NCBI GenBank assembly: GCA_002307035.1
Contig: DBTL01000091.1
Location: 14,658 to 78,657, forward strand
From: Bacteroides sp. UBA1317
GTDB lineage: Bacteria > Bacteroidota > Bacteroidia > Bacteroidales > Bacteroidaceae
DNA: 64,000 nt
Direction of reading: 5' to 3'
Shown: one piece after another, positions 52,825-63,700 of the stretch
Layout: each line of letters starts with the position of its first letter
Numbering within the stretch: the first letter of the stretch is position 1
The notes under the pieces: model-generated
The model's input: the letters and a program-made list of their open reading frames with translations, nothing else
What the model was told of the DNA's origin: nothing
Databases searched by the model: none
Translations under genes and position numbers: made by a program

Positions 52825-54060
52825 CTATCCTAAGAACGAGATCAGTACTCCCGCTGCAACGGCTGAGCCGATTACACCAGAAATATTACTCGACATACAA
52901 TATTGTAATACATGGTTTTTAGGGTCATACTTCAAAGCTATTTCATTGGCCACACGACTAGCCATAGGCACAGCACTCAGCCCCGTGGCACCAATCAGTG
53001 GATTGATCTTTTTCTTGGAAAAAAGATTAACCACTTTCACAAATAAAATACCTCCCGAGATAGAAAGGGCAAAAGCCAAGAAACCTCCTACCACAATGCC
53101 TATCGTCGTCCAATTCAGAAAAGCTTCGGTAGTCATTGTTGCCCCCACCGAAAGTCCAAGGAAGATGGTGGCAGCATTCATGATACTGTTTGATGCCGCA
53201 TCATAGAGACGGAAAGTATTCGTGCCGATCTCTTTCACCAAGTTACCAAACATCAACATACCAATCAATGGCACAGCACTTGGCACAAACAAGGCCACAA
53301 CAGTTGTCACCACAATAGGGAAGATAATCTTCAGCACACGCAAGTTCTTAATTTTGGTTTTCGACGGATACATCTTTTCCTGTTCTTTCATGTTAATGCT
53401 AAGCTCCTTCTTCGTACAAAGCAATCTCACTACTAGAGGTATAATGACCGGAACAAGCGCCATATACGAGTAAGCGGCAATCGCAATAGGACCAAGCAGA
53501 TGTGGCGCCAGCTTAATTGTGGTAAAGATGGCCGTAGGTCCGTCAGCACCGCCAATAATACCCAATGAAGCAGCCTCTTTCGGAGTAAAGCCCATCAGGA
53601 TGGCTACCAACAACACAGTAAAGATACCTAACTGAGCTGCAGCACCAAAGATAGAAAGCCTCAAATTGCGTAGCATCGGTCCAAAGTCCGTCAGAGCACC
53701 TACTCCCATAAAAATTATCGGAGGCAAGAAACCTGTTTTGATCAGCATGTAGTAAACGAAGTTCATCAATCCCAGTTCGTGCGCAATCTCGTGCAAAGGC
53801 ATTTCCCAAATGTTCCTCATCACGCCGTGCACGTTGATTAAACCATTCTCATTTGCCTGAATAACGCCCATTTCACCTCCGGGAAAGTTGGCCAGCAACA
53901 CCCCGAAAGCAATGGGTACAAGAAGCAAGGGTTCGTATTGCTTCTTGATACCAAGATAGAGCAGAACAAAGGCAATGGCGTACATTATCAGAAACTGCGG
54001 TTCGGCAATTATATTGCTGAAGGCAGTCATATTGTATAAGTTCTCAAATATCTCGTTCAT
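52825..54060 (-). CDS. oadB: Na+-translocating oxaloacetate decarboxylase beta subunit
   Basis: A 411-residue polytopic membrane protein, a paralogue of the beta subunit at 25335-26495. The Na+-pump segment GGADGPTAIF and the NPLIGATGLSAVPMASR and SSNISGVIGSAVAAGVL segments are all kept. Its ATG shares one base with the stop codon of the alpha subunit (54060). It uses the energy of decarboxylation to export Na+. Confidence 0.93.
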   Translation of the reverse strand: MNEIFENLYNMTAFSNIIAEPQFLIMYAIAFVLLYLGIKKQYEPLLLVPIAFGVLLANFPGGEMGVIQANENGLINVHGVMRNIWEMPLHEIAHELGLMNFVYYMLIKTGFLPPIIFMGVGALTDFGPMLRNLRLSIFGAAAQLGIFTVLLVAILMGFTPKEAASLGIIGGADGPTAIFTTIKLAPHLLGPIAIAAYSYMALVPVIIPLVVRLLCTKKELSINMKEQEKMYPSKTKIKNLRVLKIIFPIVVTTVVALFVPSAVPLIGMLMFGNLVKEIGTNTFRLYDAASNSIMNAATIFLGLSVGATMTTEAFLNWTTIGIVVGGFLAFALSISGGILFVKVVNLFSKKKINPLIGATGLSAVPMASRVANEIALKYDPKNHVLQYCMSSNISGVIGSAVAAGVLISFLG

Positions 54061-55889
54061 TATCCAATCTTCATTATTACATCATCTTCAGAAATCGCAT
54101 CTCCCGAGGCAAAGTTGATTGCCGTTACCGTTCCGCCAAACTCCGCACGAATAGCATTGTAGGTCTTCATGGCTTCCACATAGCAAATCACATCTCCTTG
54201 CTTAACAACATCCCCTACCTGCAGGGCATTTTCAGAAGCATTTTTAGTGAGGAAGAACTTGCCCTCCAACGGAGAAAGAACATCTTTACCTTCACCCGAA
54301 GCCACCGGTGTTGAATTTGTAGCAGGTAGTTTGGCATCACCATAGGCCACCGTCACCTTATAGTCCTGACCGTCTACTTGTACCGTAAGTGTTTTAGGTT
54401 TCGTATCTTCTTCCGGAGATTTATTTTTTTCAGCACGACGCTTGGCTACATCTTCCAAGAAATCTTCTTTGGCTTTACCGCTCTTATATGCTTCATATTG
54501 AGCGGGATGCATGGCATACTCAAAGAGCTCTTCGTCATCCTTGCCGACCTCCCACTTATTCTCTTTCATCAATTTACGATACTTATCGAGTGCGTCCGGA
54601 TAGTTATCTTGTGGGTTACCGTCAAAAAACTTACGACCTTCCCGTTCTGCCTTTTCTATGATTTCTGGAGCCAGCGTTCCCGGTAGTCTTCCTGCTTTTC
54701 CGAGCAACATGTCCCAGATATCGTCGGCTATCATCCCCCAACGTTCCTTGTCTTTCTCCATAGCCATTACATTCATCATAGCCAGATTCTTCACATACTG
54801 ACTGAAAGGGGTAACCAAAGGAGGATAACCCACACGAGGCCACACGTAAGCCACTTCATTAAAAAGTTTAATGAGCAACTCATCTTGCGACATAAAAGGC
54901 AAATTATGCTTTGCTTTGTATTTGTTGATCGACTCCAGATTGGAATCTAAGTCGGCCATCAAACTTCCCATCATTCCACCCGGCAGTCCCGGTCCAATGA
55001 GTAATGAGTTCATCAAGCGGTTCTTCGGGCTGATGTATAATCCCAGAAAGTCGTCCATGAATTCCTGAATCATGCCGCGTACTTTCATGTAAGCTTCCAT
55101 ATTGATTTCCGGAACCTGATAACCGGCATCCTTCAACATAGCCTGTACGCTAAGCAGATCGGCATGCCCCGTTCCCCATGAAAGAGGTTCCATGCCTACG
55201 TCAATGTAATCGCATCCGGCCTCACATACTTCCAAAATAGAAGCCATGTTAAATCCGGGACCGGCGTGACTATGATACTGCACCGGAATTTCAGGATGTG
55301 CTTTCTTTATGTTGGCTACGATTTTCCCCAAAGAAACGGGGCGACCAACACCTGCCATATCTTTCACACAGATTTCGTCCGCCCCGAGTTTAATTAGTTC
55401 TAAAGCCATATTGGTGTAATACTCCACCGTGTGGATAGGCGAGTGAGTGATACAAAGAGAGCATTGAGAAATCATACCGGCCTCTTTTGCATATTCTATA
55501 GAAGGAGCAATATTACGCACATCATTCAATCCGCAAAAAGTACGGGTAATGTCCGTGCCCTGAGCCATCTTTACTTTATAAAACAACTTGCGCACATCTG
55601 CCGGCACAGGACTCATGCGAAGTCCGTTCAGCGCCCTATCTAGCATGTGCGTTTGAATACCTGCTTCGTGAAAAGGCTTTGTCCAGTCACGCACTGCTTT
55701 ATTCGGATTTTCGCCAAACAACAAATTTACTTGTTCAAAACCGCCCCCATTTGTCTCTACACGGGCAAAACAACCCATTTCTATAATGGCCGGCGCAACT
55801 TTAATCAGTTGATCTACCCGAGGAACATATTTACCGGCTGATTGCCACATGTCTCTGAATACCAAACTAAACTTTATTTCTTTTTTCAT
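54060..55889 (-). CDS. oadA: oxaloacetate decarboxylase alpha subunit (biotin-containing)
   Basis: A 609-residue protein with an N-terminal carboxyltransferase barrel (about 1-270; FSLVFRDMWQSAGKY, DEICVKDMAGVGRP, QYHSHAGPG), a conserved PYC/OadA middle domain, and a C-terminal biotinyl domain with the acceptor Lys in YVEAMKTYNAI. Pyruvate carboxylase subunit B has the same architecture; the adjacent beta and gamma Na+-pump subunits support the decarboxylase. Confidence 0.92.
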   Translation of the reverse strand: MKKEIKFSLVFRDMWQSAGKYVPRVDQLIKVAPAIIEMGCFARVETNGGGFEQVNLLFGENPNKAVRDWTKPFHEAGIQTHMLDRALNGLRMSPVPADVRKLFYKVKMAQGTDITRTFCGLNDVRNIAPSIEYAKEAGMISQCSLCITHSPIHTVEYYTNMALELIKLGADEICVKDMAGVGRPVSLGKIVANIKKAHPEIPVQYHSHAGPGFNMASILEVCEAGCDYIDVGMEPLSWGTGHADLLSVQAMLKDAGYQVPEINMEAYMKVRGMIQEFMDDFLGLYISPKNRLMNSLLIGPGLPGGMMGSLMADLDSNLESINKYKAKHNLPFMSQDELLIKLFNEVAYVWPRVGYPPLVTPFSQYVKNLAMMNVMAMEKDKERWGMIADDIWDMLLGKAGRLPGTLAPEIIEKAEREGRKFFDGNPQDNYPDALDKYRKLMKENKWEVGKDDEELFEYAMHPAQYEAYKSGKAKEDFLEDVAKRRAEKNKSPEEDTKPKTLTVQVDGQDYKVTVAYGDAKLPATNSTPVASGEGKDVLSPLEGKFFLTKNASENALQVGDVVKQGDVICYVEAMKTYNAIRAEFGGTVTAINFASGDAISEDDVIMKIG

Positions 55890-55961
55890 ATATTATTAGA
55901 TGAAATGTTGAACAGCAAAATATTCCAATCACAACTGCTCAATGATTATACATTATCAAGA

Positions 55962-56222
55962 TTATAACTTTTCTATTTTTGAAACTTTCCCCTTGCCATG
56001 TGTCACCACATTGACAGCAGCCGTAATAGCAGCGAGAATATTTCCGGGTATTGGCACCGGGCCTTTGGCAGGCATTTGTTTCAGAGGAATTTCTTCTTCA
56101 GGGGCATATTTATTCACCAGAAAGATGAGGGATTTCCCCAAATAGATGACTAGTATTAGAATGGCAAAGACAGTGCCCATCCCCACAACCAGCAACAAGA
56201 GAGCTGTTTCAATATTTTCCAT
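55962..56222 (-). CDS. oadG: oxaloacetate decarboxylase gamma subunit
   Basis: An 86-residue small membrane protein with one N-terminal helix (about residues 6-28: TALLLLVVGMGTVFAILILVI) and a Pro/Lys-rich cytoplasmic tail (PLKQMPAKGPVPIPGNILAAI). I use the ATG at 56220-56222 (MENIETALLLL); an upstream Met adds 12 polar residues. It heads the oadG-oadA-oadB operon and anchors the complex. Confidence 0.87.
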   Translation of the reverse strand: MENIETALLLLVVGMGTVFAILILVIYLGKSLIFLVNKYAPEEEIPLKQMPAKGPVPIPGNILAAITAAVNVVTHGKGKVSKIEKL

Positions 56223-56413
56223 ACAGTAATTAGGATTTAGTATTTGTAAGTAATTCAAGTCGGTTTACAAGAAATCGTCACAATATACCAACTAAATGTA
56301 ATAGAAAAAAGAAGAAAATGAATAAAAAATGCTAAATAGGAATAATCTAAATATTTATTCAAATAGTATTAAGAATTGGCAGCGATAGCAAAATCGCGTA
56401 ATAACAGAATACA

Positions 56414-56455
56414 AAAGCACAATTACAAGACTTATTCATCCTGTAATTGTGCTTT
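56414..56455 (-). terminator. terminator hairpin after prfC
   Basis: A perfect 15-bp stem: 56414-56428 with 56441-56455. It lies 39 bases after the prfC stop. The remaining bases up to oadG are AT-rich with nothing else recognised. Confidence 0.7.
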
Positions 56456-56493
56456 CAAAAGCTTCTTTATATTTAAAAAGAAGAAATAAAGAA

Positions 56494-58059
56494 TCAAAAT
56501 TCGCTTGAGAAGTGGAACTTGATATTCTTAAAGTCTATTTGTGCCATCTGTAGCACGTAATTGCTATCAGCCAAGAAGACGTCGCGCCCCTCGCGGTCTT
56601 TGGCCATGTATTGGTATTTGCGTTTCTTGAAAGCATCCAGCTGCTCAGCATCATCACTCTCTATCCAACAGGCTTTGTACAGGCTAAGAGGTTCCCAACG
56701 ACAAGAGGCATTGTATTCATTCAACAAACGGTATTGAATAACTTCGAACTGTAACTGACCTACCGTACCGATGATTTTACGACCATTGAACTGATTAACG
56801 AATAACTGTGCCACACCCTCATCCATCAATTGGTCAATACCTTTGGCCAACTGCTTTTGCTTCATTGGGTCGGCATTCTCAATGTACTTGAACATCTCTG
56901 GAGAGAAGCTGGGCAAACCACGGAAGTGCAACAATTCGCCTTCAGTGAGTGTATCACCTATCTTAAAGGTGCCATTATCCGGCAAACCGATAATATCTCC
57001 TGCCCAAGCCTCATCAATGGTAGTTTTACGTTGCGCCATAAATTGTGTGGGCGATGAGAAACGCATTGTCTTGCCATGGCGAACATGTAAATAAGGAGCA
57101 TTACGCAAGAACTTACCTGAGCAGATTTTGCAGAAAGCCACGCACGAACGATGGTTCGGGTCAATATTGGCTGTTATCTTAAAGATAAATCCGGTAAACT
57201 TAGCATCATTGGGCTTTACTTCACGTTCTTCGGCTTCCACAGGGCGGGGACTGGGAGCTATCTTCACAAAGCAATCCAGTAGTTCCTGCACACCAAAGTT
57301 ATTGAGTGCCGAACCGAAGAAAACAGGTGCGATCTCGGCTTTCAAATAGTCATCCACACAGAACTCGCTATAAACGCCGTTAATCAATTCCAAGTCAGCA
57401 CGAAGTTTTTCGGCCTGTCCCTGCCCGATAATTTTATCCAATTCAGTACTGTTGAGATCCACAGCCACTTTTTCCGTTACCACTTGCTTAGAAGGTTGAT
57501 AAAGGTCCAGCTTTTCTTCATATATATTATAGACACCTTTGAAGCGGGCACCCTGATCTATTGGCCATGAAAGAGGGCGAACACTGATATGAAGCTCCTC
57601 TTCCAACTCGTCCAGAAGGTCAAACGGGTCACGTCCCTCACGGTCCATCTTGTTGACGAAGATGATTACCGGCGTATTGCGCATGCGGCACACTTCCATC
57701 AACTTCCTTGTTTGCGCTTCCACACCTTTGGCACCGTCGACAACGATGATAACACTATCCACCGCCGTAAGTGTACGGAAAGTATCTTCCGCAAAATCCT
57801 GGTGACCCGGAGTATCGAGAATGTTCACCTTGTAGTCACGGTAATCAAACTCCATCACCGAAGTGGTAACCGAGATACCGCGTTGCTTCTCAATCTCCAT
57901 CCAGTCGCTCGTTGCCGTCTTCTTTATCTTATTGCTTTTCACCGCACCGGCTACCTGAATTTGTCCTCCAAACAGAAGAAGTTTCTCTGTCAAAGTCGTT
58001 TTACCCGCATCGGGGTGTGAGATAATGGCGAACGTACGCCTTCTTTCTATTTCATTCAT
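56494..58059 (-). CDS. prfC: peptide chain release factor 3
   Basis: A 521-residue translational GTPase that recycles RF1/RF2 after termination. The G-domain motifs are [13 protein letters not shown] (G1), [12 protein letters not shown] (G3) and [12 protein letters not shown] (G4). The C-terminal RF3 domains include [11 protein letters not shown] prefer the ATG at 58057-58059 ([12 protein letters not shown]). A GTG five codons upstream is possible and has a GGAGGG just before it, but with almost no spacing. Confidence 0.96.
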   Translation of the reverse strand: MNEIERRRTFAIISHPDAGKTTLTEKLLLFGGQIQVAGAVKSNKIKKTATSDWMEIEKQRGISVTTSVMEFDYRDYKVNILDTPGHQDFAEDTFRTLTAVDSVIIVVDGAKGVEAQTRKLMEVCRMRNTPVIIFVNKMDREGRDPFDLLDELEEELHISVRPLSWPIDQGARFKGVYNIYEEKLDLYQPSKQVVTEKVAVDLNSTELDKIIGQGQAEKLRADLELINGVYSEFCVDDYLKAEIAPVFFGSALNNFGVQELLDCFVKIAPSPRPVEAEEREVKPNDAKFTGFIFKITANIDPNHRSCVAFCKICSGKFLRNAPYLHVRHGKTMRFSSPTQFMAQRKTTIDEAWAGDIIGLPDNGTFKIGDTLTEGELLHFRGLPSFSPEMFKYIENADPMKQKQLAKGIDQLMDEGVAQLFVNQFNGRKIIGTVGQLQFEVIQYRLLNEYNASCRWEPLSLYKACWIESDDAEQLDAFKKRKYQYMAKDREGRDVFLADSNYVLQMAQIDFKNIKFHFSSEF

Positions 58060-58144
58060 AATGATTCGTATCACCCTCCCTCTAAAACAAAGAGAACGGA
58101 TAAACTGATTTTTGTTACTTAATTAATTTCATGTTCAGAAGCTA

Positions 58145-59014
58145 TCATTTCTCAGCAGAAGCGGAAGATAAGATAGTCATGCAATGTCTCAGACTCTCTT
58201 CCCAATGGGGAATCTCAAGCCCGAAAGTTTCTTTTATCTTTGTTTTATCGAGCACCGAATAGTGCGGACGCGCAGCCTTGGTTGGGTAATCCGCTGTGTG
58301 CAAAGGACGGACTTTGCACGAATCAATGCCTGCCATGCGATGAATAGCCAACGTAAAGTCGTACCATGAACAAACACCTTCATTGCTAAAGTGATATACG
58401 CCCCGTACTATACCTTTATTTATTATAGCATAGATGGCAACAGCCAAATCGCGCGCATAGGTAGGTGTGCCAACCTGATCAAAGATAACACCCAGGCTAT
58501 CACGCTCACGCCCCAAGCGGATCATTGTCTTCACAAAGTTACTTCCATAAATGGAGTAGAGCCATGCCGTACGGATCACAGCCGATTTCTCACAAAAAGC
58601 CAAGACCTTCTCCTCACCCGCCAGTTTGGTCGTTCCATAAACGGAAGCCGGACAAGTCTGTTCCTCTTCGGTATAAGGGATATGGTTTGTCCCGTTAAAC
58701 ACATAATCGGTAGATACTTGTATCATAGCCGCTCCACGACTTTGTGCAGCAGCAGCCAAATAACCGGGAGCAATATTGTTCAGTTTATCACAGAGCTCTT
58801 TATTATCTTCCGCATTATCCACTGCCGTATATGCGGCACAGTTTACAATTACATCTATTTGATTCTCTGCAACATAAGCTTCAATAGCTTGTTGGTTACA
58901 TATATCGAGTTCCTGCACATCGGTAAAGAAGTACGTATGCTGAGCGTTGTCTTTGGAGAGAACACGCATTTCGTTTCCCAACTGTCCGTTAGCTCCGGTA
59001 ACAAGTATATTCAT
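58145..59014 (-). CDS. rfbD: dTDP-4-dehydrorhamnose reductase
   Basis: A 289-residue short-chain-type reductase forming dTDP-L-rhamnose for surface polysaccharides. It has the NAD(P) motif VTGANGQLGNEM, VNCAAYTAVDNAE, the active-site YxxxK as YGTTKLAGE, and STDYVFNG. It starts one base after the DUF4924 gene and is not beside rfbA, B or C, as is common in Bacteroides. Confidence 0.94.
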   Translation of the reverse strand: MNILVTGANGQLGNEMRVLSKDNAQHTYFFTDVQELDICNQQAIEAYVAENQIDVIVNCAAYTAVDNAEDNKELCDKLNNIAPGYLAAAAQSRGAAMIQVSTDYVFNGTNHIPYTEEEQTCPASVYGTTKLAGEEKVLAFCEKSAVIRTAWLYSIYGSNFVKTMIRLGRERDSLGVIFDQVGTPTYARDLAVAIYAIINKGIVRGVYHFSNEGVCSWYDFTLAIHRMAGIDSCKVRPLHTADYPTKAARPHYSVLDKTKIKETFGLEIPHWEESLRHCMTILSSASAEK

Positions 59015-59015
59015 A

Positions 59016-59561
59016 TCAATCTAATTTTAATTCTCCTTTTTTATCCTTATCATAATAATTGGCCAGCATCGAGAGCAAATTGGTGATAGATTCAATCGCC
59101 TTTAGCGTTCCTTCACTAACCACTTTTTTTTGTAGTCTTAAGAGCATCACCCCATACAAAGCCTCAAAACATGTTTCTAGTTCAGGCTCTTCTTTCTTTT
59201 CGCCCTTCGCACGCAGTTCCACAATAAAAGGTAGAGCCTTAAAATAAGCACCATTGTAAAATGGAAACTGAGGTGAATTCAACAAAGTATTATGCAACTC
59301 AGTCAGATTGATAATCACATTCCTGTTTATCTGCAGATGCCCTTTCTCTTTTACTCCCTCCTCGCGCATCATGTTCACCAAGTCAGCATACCACTGCTTC
59401 AAAGTACTCCGTTCCTCATCAGACACCTGATAAGCAGAGATTATATTCCGTTCTAATTGGTCTATATCGCAATCATTGGCTCTTATCAAGTCCTCTATCT
59501 GCCACATATATATCAGATATTCAGCTATATTCTTATCTTTCAATTGTTGCGCTATTTGCAT
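59016..59561 (-). CDS. DUF4924 family protein
   Basis: A 181-residue soluble, largely helical protein with no signal peptide. The sequence (AQQLKDKNIAEYLIYMWQIED at the N-terminus and AYFKALPFIVELRAKG later) fits DUF4924, a Bacteroidales family of unknown function. It overlaps no gene but ends one base before rfbD, suggesting co-transcription. No catalytic motif is seen. Confidence 0.75.
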   Translation of the reverse strand: MQIAQQLKDKNIAEYLIYMWQIEDLIRANDCDIDQLERNIISAYQVSDEERSTLKQWYADLVNMMREEGVKEKGHLQINRNVIINLTELHNTLLNSPQFPFYNGAYFKALPFIVELRAKGEKKEEPELETCFEALYGVMLLRLQKKVVSEGTLKAIESITNLLSMLANYYDKDKKGELKLD

Positions 59562-59623
59562 TGCTCTAATTATTATTGAGAAGTCAATTTGTTATAATAG
59601 AAAATCGGAAATAGAAAAGAAAT

Positions 59624-60280
59624 CTAATAAAGCGAGGCTCCAAGTAATGTAAAGATGAGGCCCAACAATGACACGACAATAACCGCTCCACCAATAATTC
59701 GGTTAATAAGCCAGATTCCTCGTAAATTAAAACGTGTGCGTACCTTACTGACAAAAAACGTCAGACTAAACCACCACGTCAAAGCCCCCATCACAATAGC
59801 CGAATAACCTATCACTTCTTCAAAAACAGGGATGCCGGGTAACACAAAAGCAAACCGGGCAAACAAACCGATAAAAAGAAAGATAATAAGTGGATTGGAT
59901 AGTGTTACAGCAAAAGCCGTTATAAAATTATGGAAATATGTGCCTTTACTGGAAGGAGCAGGACGAATAGATTGTACCGGATTACTGCGAAAGGTATAAT
60001 AACCAAAAGCAAGGAGCATCACACTACCCAATAACTGCAAATAGAAGATGTTAGCATTAATAAAGTCGAAGATGAAACTCATGCCATAGCCGGTAAGCAA
60101 TGCATAGGCTATATCACTAAGCGAAGCACCAAGTCCGGTTACAAAACCATACCAACGGCCTTTGTTTAAAGTTCGTTGAATGCAAAGTACCCCCACAGGC
60201 CCTAGTGGTGCAGAAACCACGACGCCTATAATGAAACCTTTTATCAATAAGTCTAATATGGTGACCTCTATTTGAAACAT
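59624..60280 (-). CDS. LysE-family transporter
   Basis: A 218-residue inner-membrane protein with about six helices. The N-terminus (IIGVVVSAPLGPVGVLCIQRTLNKGR) carries the LysE/RhtB signature GPVxxLCIxRTL. The family exports amino acids or similar metabolites; the substrate is unknown. A near-consensus -7 element lies only 4 bases upstream of the ATG, hinting at a leaderless mRNA. Confidence 0.87.
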   Translation of the reverse strand: MFQIEVTILDLLIKGFIIGVVVSAPLGPVGVLCIQRTLNKGRWYGFVTGLGASLSDIAYALLTGYGMSFIFDFINANIFYLQLLGSVMLLAFGYYTFRSNPVQSIRPAPSSKGTYFHNFITAFAVTLSNPLIIFLFIGLFARFAFVLPGIPVFEEVIGYSAIVMGALTWWFSLTFFVSKVRTRFNLRGIWLINRIIGGAVIVVSLLGLIFTLLGASLY

Positions 60281-60743
60281 GGCGCAAATATCGTATTTTT
60301 TTGCGAGACGTGGATATTCTGTTAACGTTTTTTCGTGACATAAATAGTTTAAAACAGTATATTTCGAGCATAATAATGAAACGGAACAACAAATAAACAG
60401 TAAAAAAAGCCCAACGAAGAACTCACCAATCTATACATCAGAATGTTTAGTCTATAGTTTTGAAATGTCTAATCAAAGATCATTCACCCCTATCCAGATA
60501 GTTTTTCAATGGAATAAAGTTTAACGAGTTATACTTAAAAACTTAATGACTTAAACATTTTAACTCAACATGTTAATTTAAAAGGTAACACGTTAACTTG
60601 TATCTGTCTTCCTTCCGCATTAAATTTCAGTATTGTCCACCACCTTATCTCATTTTTCTTTTCTTTTCCTTTCCATCGCCAACCTTTTTTAGCTATCTTT
60701 GCAGCATCATTTACAATACGTAATTCATAACTCGTAATTCAAT
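60281..60743. other. 463-base divergent intergenic region before purL
   Basis: Very AT-rich. It contains three tandem 8-base CTTAAnnA units (60534-60557), then several GTTAA/TTAAC words including GTTAAC at 60592-60597, and another GTTAAC at 60321-60326. A direct repeat CGTAATTCA lies just before purL. No gene was seen; regulatory use is possible. Confidence 0.4.
60694..60701 (+). promoter_or_regulatory. -7 element of purL
   Basis: TATCTTTG followed by C, 42 bases upstream of the ATG. Confidence 0.55.
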
Positions 60744-63700
60744 ATGATCTTTTTTTTCAGAACTCCTTCCAAAAGCGTGATTGCCGTAGAATGCGGCCAC
60801 GAGCTCACTGCGAATGATAGTAAGAAACTCTGTTGGCTCTTCGGAGAAGCCAACAAGGAAAGTGAAGAAAACCTGCTCGGATACTTTATCGGTCCACGGC
60901 GCGAAATGATTACTCCATGGAGCACGAATGCAGTGGAAATCACTCAAAACATGGGGCTAAAGGGCATCACTCGTATCGAGGAATATTTTCCTGTGAACGA
61001 CGAGAATGCTGATCGTGACCCAATGTTGCAGCGCATGTATCATAGCTTAAATCAAGAGATTTTTGTAACCAATCGCCAACCGGAACCTATCTTATATGTA
61101 GATGATCTGGAAGCCTACAATGAAAAAGAGGGACTTGCTCTTTCGAAAGAAGAGATGGACTATCTGAAAAAGGTAGAGCAGGATTTAGGACGCAAGTTAA
61201 CAGACTCTGAGGTATTCGGCTTTGCTCAAATCAACTCTGAACACTGCCGCCACAAAATATTTGGAGGTACATTTGTAATCGACGGAGTAGAGATGGAATC
61301 ATCACTCTTTCAGATGATCAAGAAAACAACGCAAGAAAACCCTAATAAGATTATCTCTGCTTATAAAGATAATGTGGCTTTTGCCGAAGGTCCGATAGTG
61401 GAACAATTTGCTCCTGCCGATCATTCTAAATCAGACTACTTCCTTATTAAAGATATTAAAACGGTTATATCGCTAAAAGCGGAAACGCATAATTTCCCTA
61501 CTACTGTAGAGCCCTTCAATGGTGCATCGACCGGTACGGGTGGTGAAATACGTGACCGCATGGGAGGTGGTAAAGGTTCTTTGCCTATTGCAGGAACTGC
61601 AGTATATATGACTTCTTACCCTCGCACCGAAGAAGATCGTGAATGGGAAGAAATACTACCTGTACGCAAATGGCTATACCAAACACCGGAACAAATTCTT
61701 ATTAAAGCTTCTAATGGTGCATCAGACTTTGGAAACAAGTTCGGCCAACCGCTTATCTGTGGTTCGGTACTCACCTTTGAACACAAAGAAAACGATGAAA
61801 TCTATGGTTACGACAAAGTGATCATGCTTGCCGGTGGTGTGGGCTATGGCACACAACGAGACTGCCTGAAAGGCAAACCCGAAGTGGGCAACAAAGTAGT
61901 GCTGATTGGTGGAGATAACTATCGCATCGGTTTAGGTGGTGGTTCGGTTTCTTCTGTAGATACAGGTCGCTACAGCAGTGGTATTGAACTGAATGCCGTG
62001 CAAAGAGCCAATGCGGAAATGCAGAAACGAGCCAATAATGTAGTACGTGCATTATGCGAAGAAGATGAAAATCCAATTGTTTCTATCCACGACCACGGTT
62101 CGGCAGGGCACGTAAACTGTCTCTCCGAATTGGTTGAAGAATGTGGTGGATTAATCGACATGAGTAAACTACCTATCGGAGACAAAACTCTGTCAGCTAA
62201 AGAAATCATTGCCAACGAATCTCAGGAACGCATGGGACTCCTTATTAAAGAGGAAGCCATCGAGCATGTTCGCAAGATTGCCGAACGTGAACGTGCTCCA
62301 ATGTACGTAGTAGGTGAAACAACAGGAGATCAACGTTTCTCATTCCAACAAGCAGATGGCGTTCGTCCATTTGATCTTGCCGTGGAACAAATGTTCGGTT
62401 CTTCACCAAAGACTTACATGATTGATAAAACGGTAGAGCGTCATTACGCCAATCCGACATACGAAATATCTCAGTTGCACGAATACCTCACACAGGTACT
62501 TCAACTAGAGGCTGTAGCTTGTAAAGACTGGCTAACAAACAAAGTAGACCGCTCGGTAACGGGTAAAGTAGCGCGTCAACAATGCCAGGGAGAAATTCAA
62601 CTTCCACTAAGCGACTGTGGCGTGGTAGCACTCGACTACCGTGGAGAAAAAGGTATTGCCACCTCCATCGGACATGCACCGCAAGCTGCATTGGCCGATC
62701 CGGCTGCCGGCTCAATTCTCTCTGTAGCCGAAGCCCTGACTAATATTGTCTGGGCACCACTTGCCGACGGACTGGATAGCCTCTCACTCTCTGCCAATTG
62801 GATGTGGCCTTGCCGCTCTCAAGAAGGAGAAGATGCACGCCTCTACACAGCTGTTAAAGCATTAAGCGACTTCTGTTGCACATTGCAAATCAATGTTCCT
62901 ACGGGTAAAGACTCCCTCTCGATGACTCAAAAATACCCCGACGGAAGCAAAGTCATTTCTCCGGGAACAGTGATCGTTTCTGCCGGTGCAGAAGTAACTG
63001 ACGTGAAGAAAGTTGTTTCTCCTGTGTTAGTAAACGATGAAAAATCAACCCTGTATCACATCGACTTTAGTTTTGATTCATTCAAGCTTGGCGGATCAGC
63101 CTTTGCGCAATCACTTGGCAAAGTAGGCGACGATGTACCTTGCGTGCAAGATGCCGAATACTTTCGTGATGCTTTCCTTGCCGTACAAGAACTTGTCAAC
63201 AAAGGTTTCATCCTGGCAGGACACGATATATCTGCCGGTGGACTTATCACTACGCTACTTGAGATGTGCTTTGCCAATGTGGAAGGTGGTATGGAAATCA
63301 ACCTGGACAAATTGCAAGAGGATGATATCATCAAAATATTGTTTGCCGAAAATCCGGGTATTGTTATTCAGGTGAAAGACAAGCACAAAGAAGAAGTGAA
63401 AAAGATTCTCGAAGAGGCTGGCGTAGGTTTTATAAAAATAGGAACACCGACCGACGAACGCCACATCCTCGTAACAAAAGACGAGGCTACGTATCAGTTT
63501 GGCATCGATTATATGCGCGATGTGTGGTACTCATCTTCTTACCTGTTTGACCGCAAACAGTCTATGAACGGCTGTGCACAAAAACGTTTCGAAAATTATA
63601 AGATGCAACCTTTGGAATTAGCTTTTGCTTCTACCTTCAAAGGCAAATTCTCACAATACGGCATTACGCCCGAGCGTCGTACTCCTAGCGGAATACGTGC

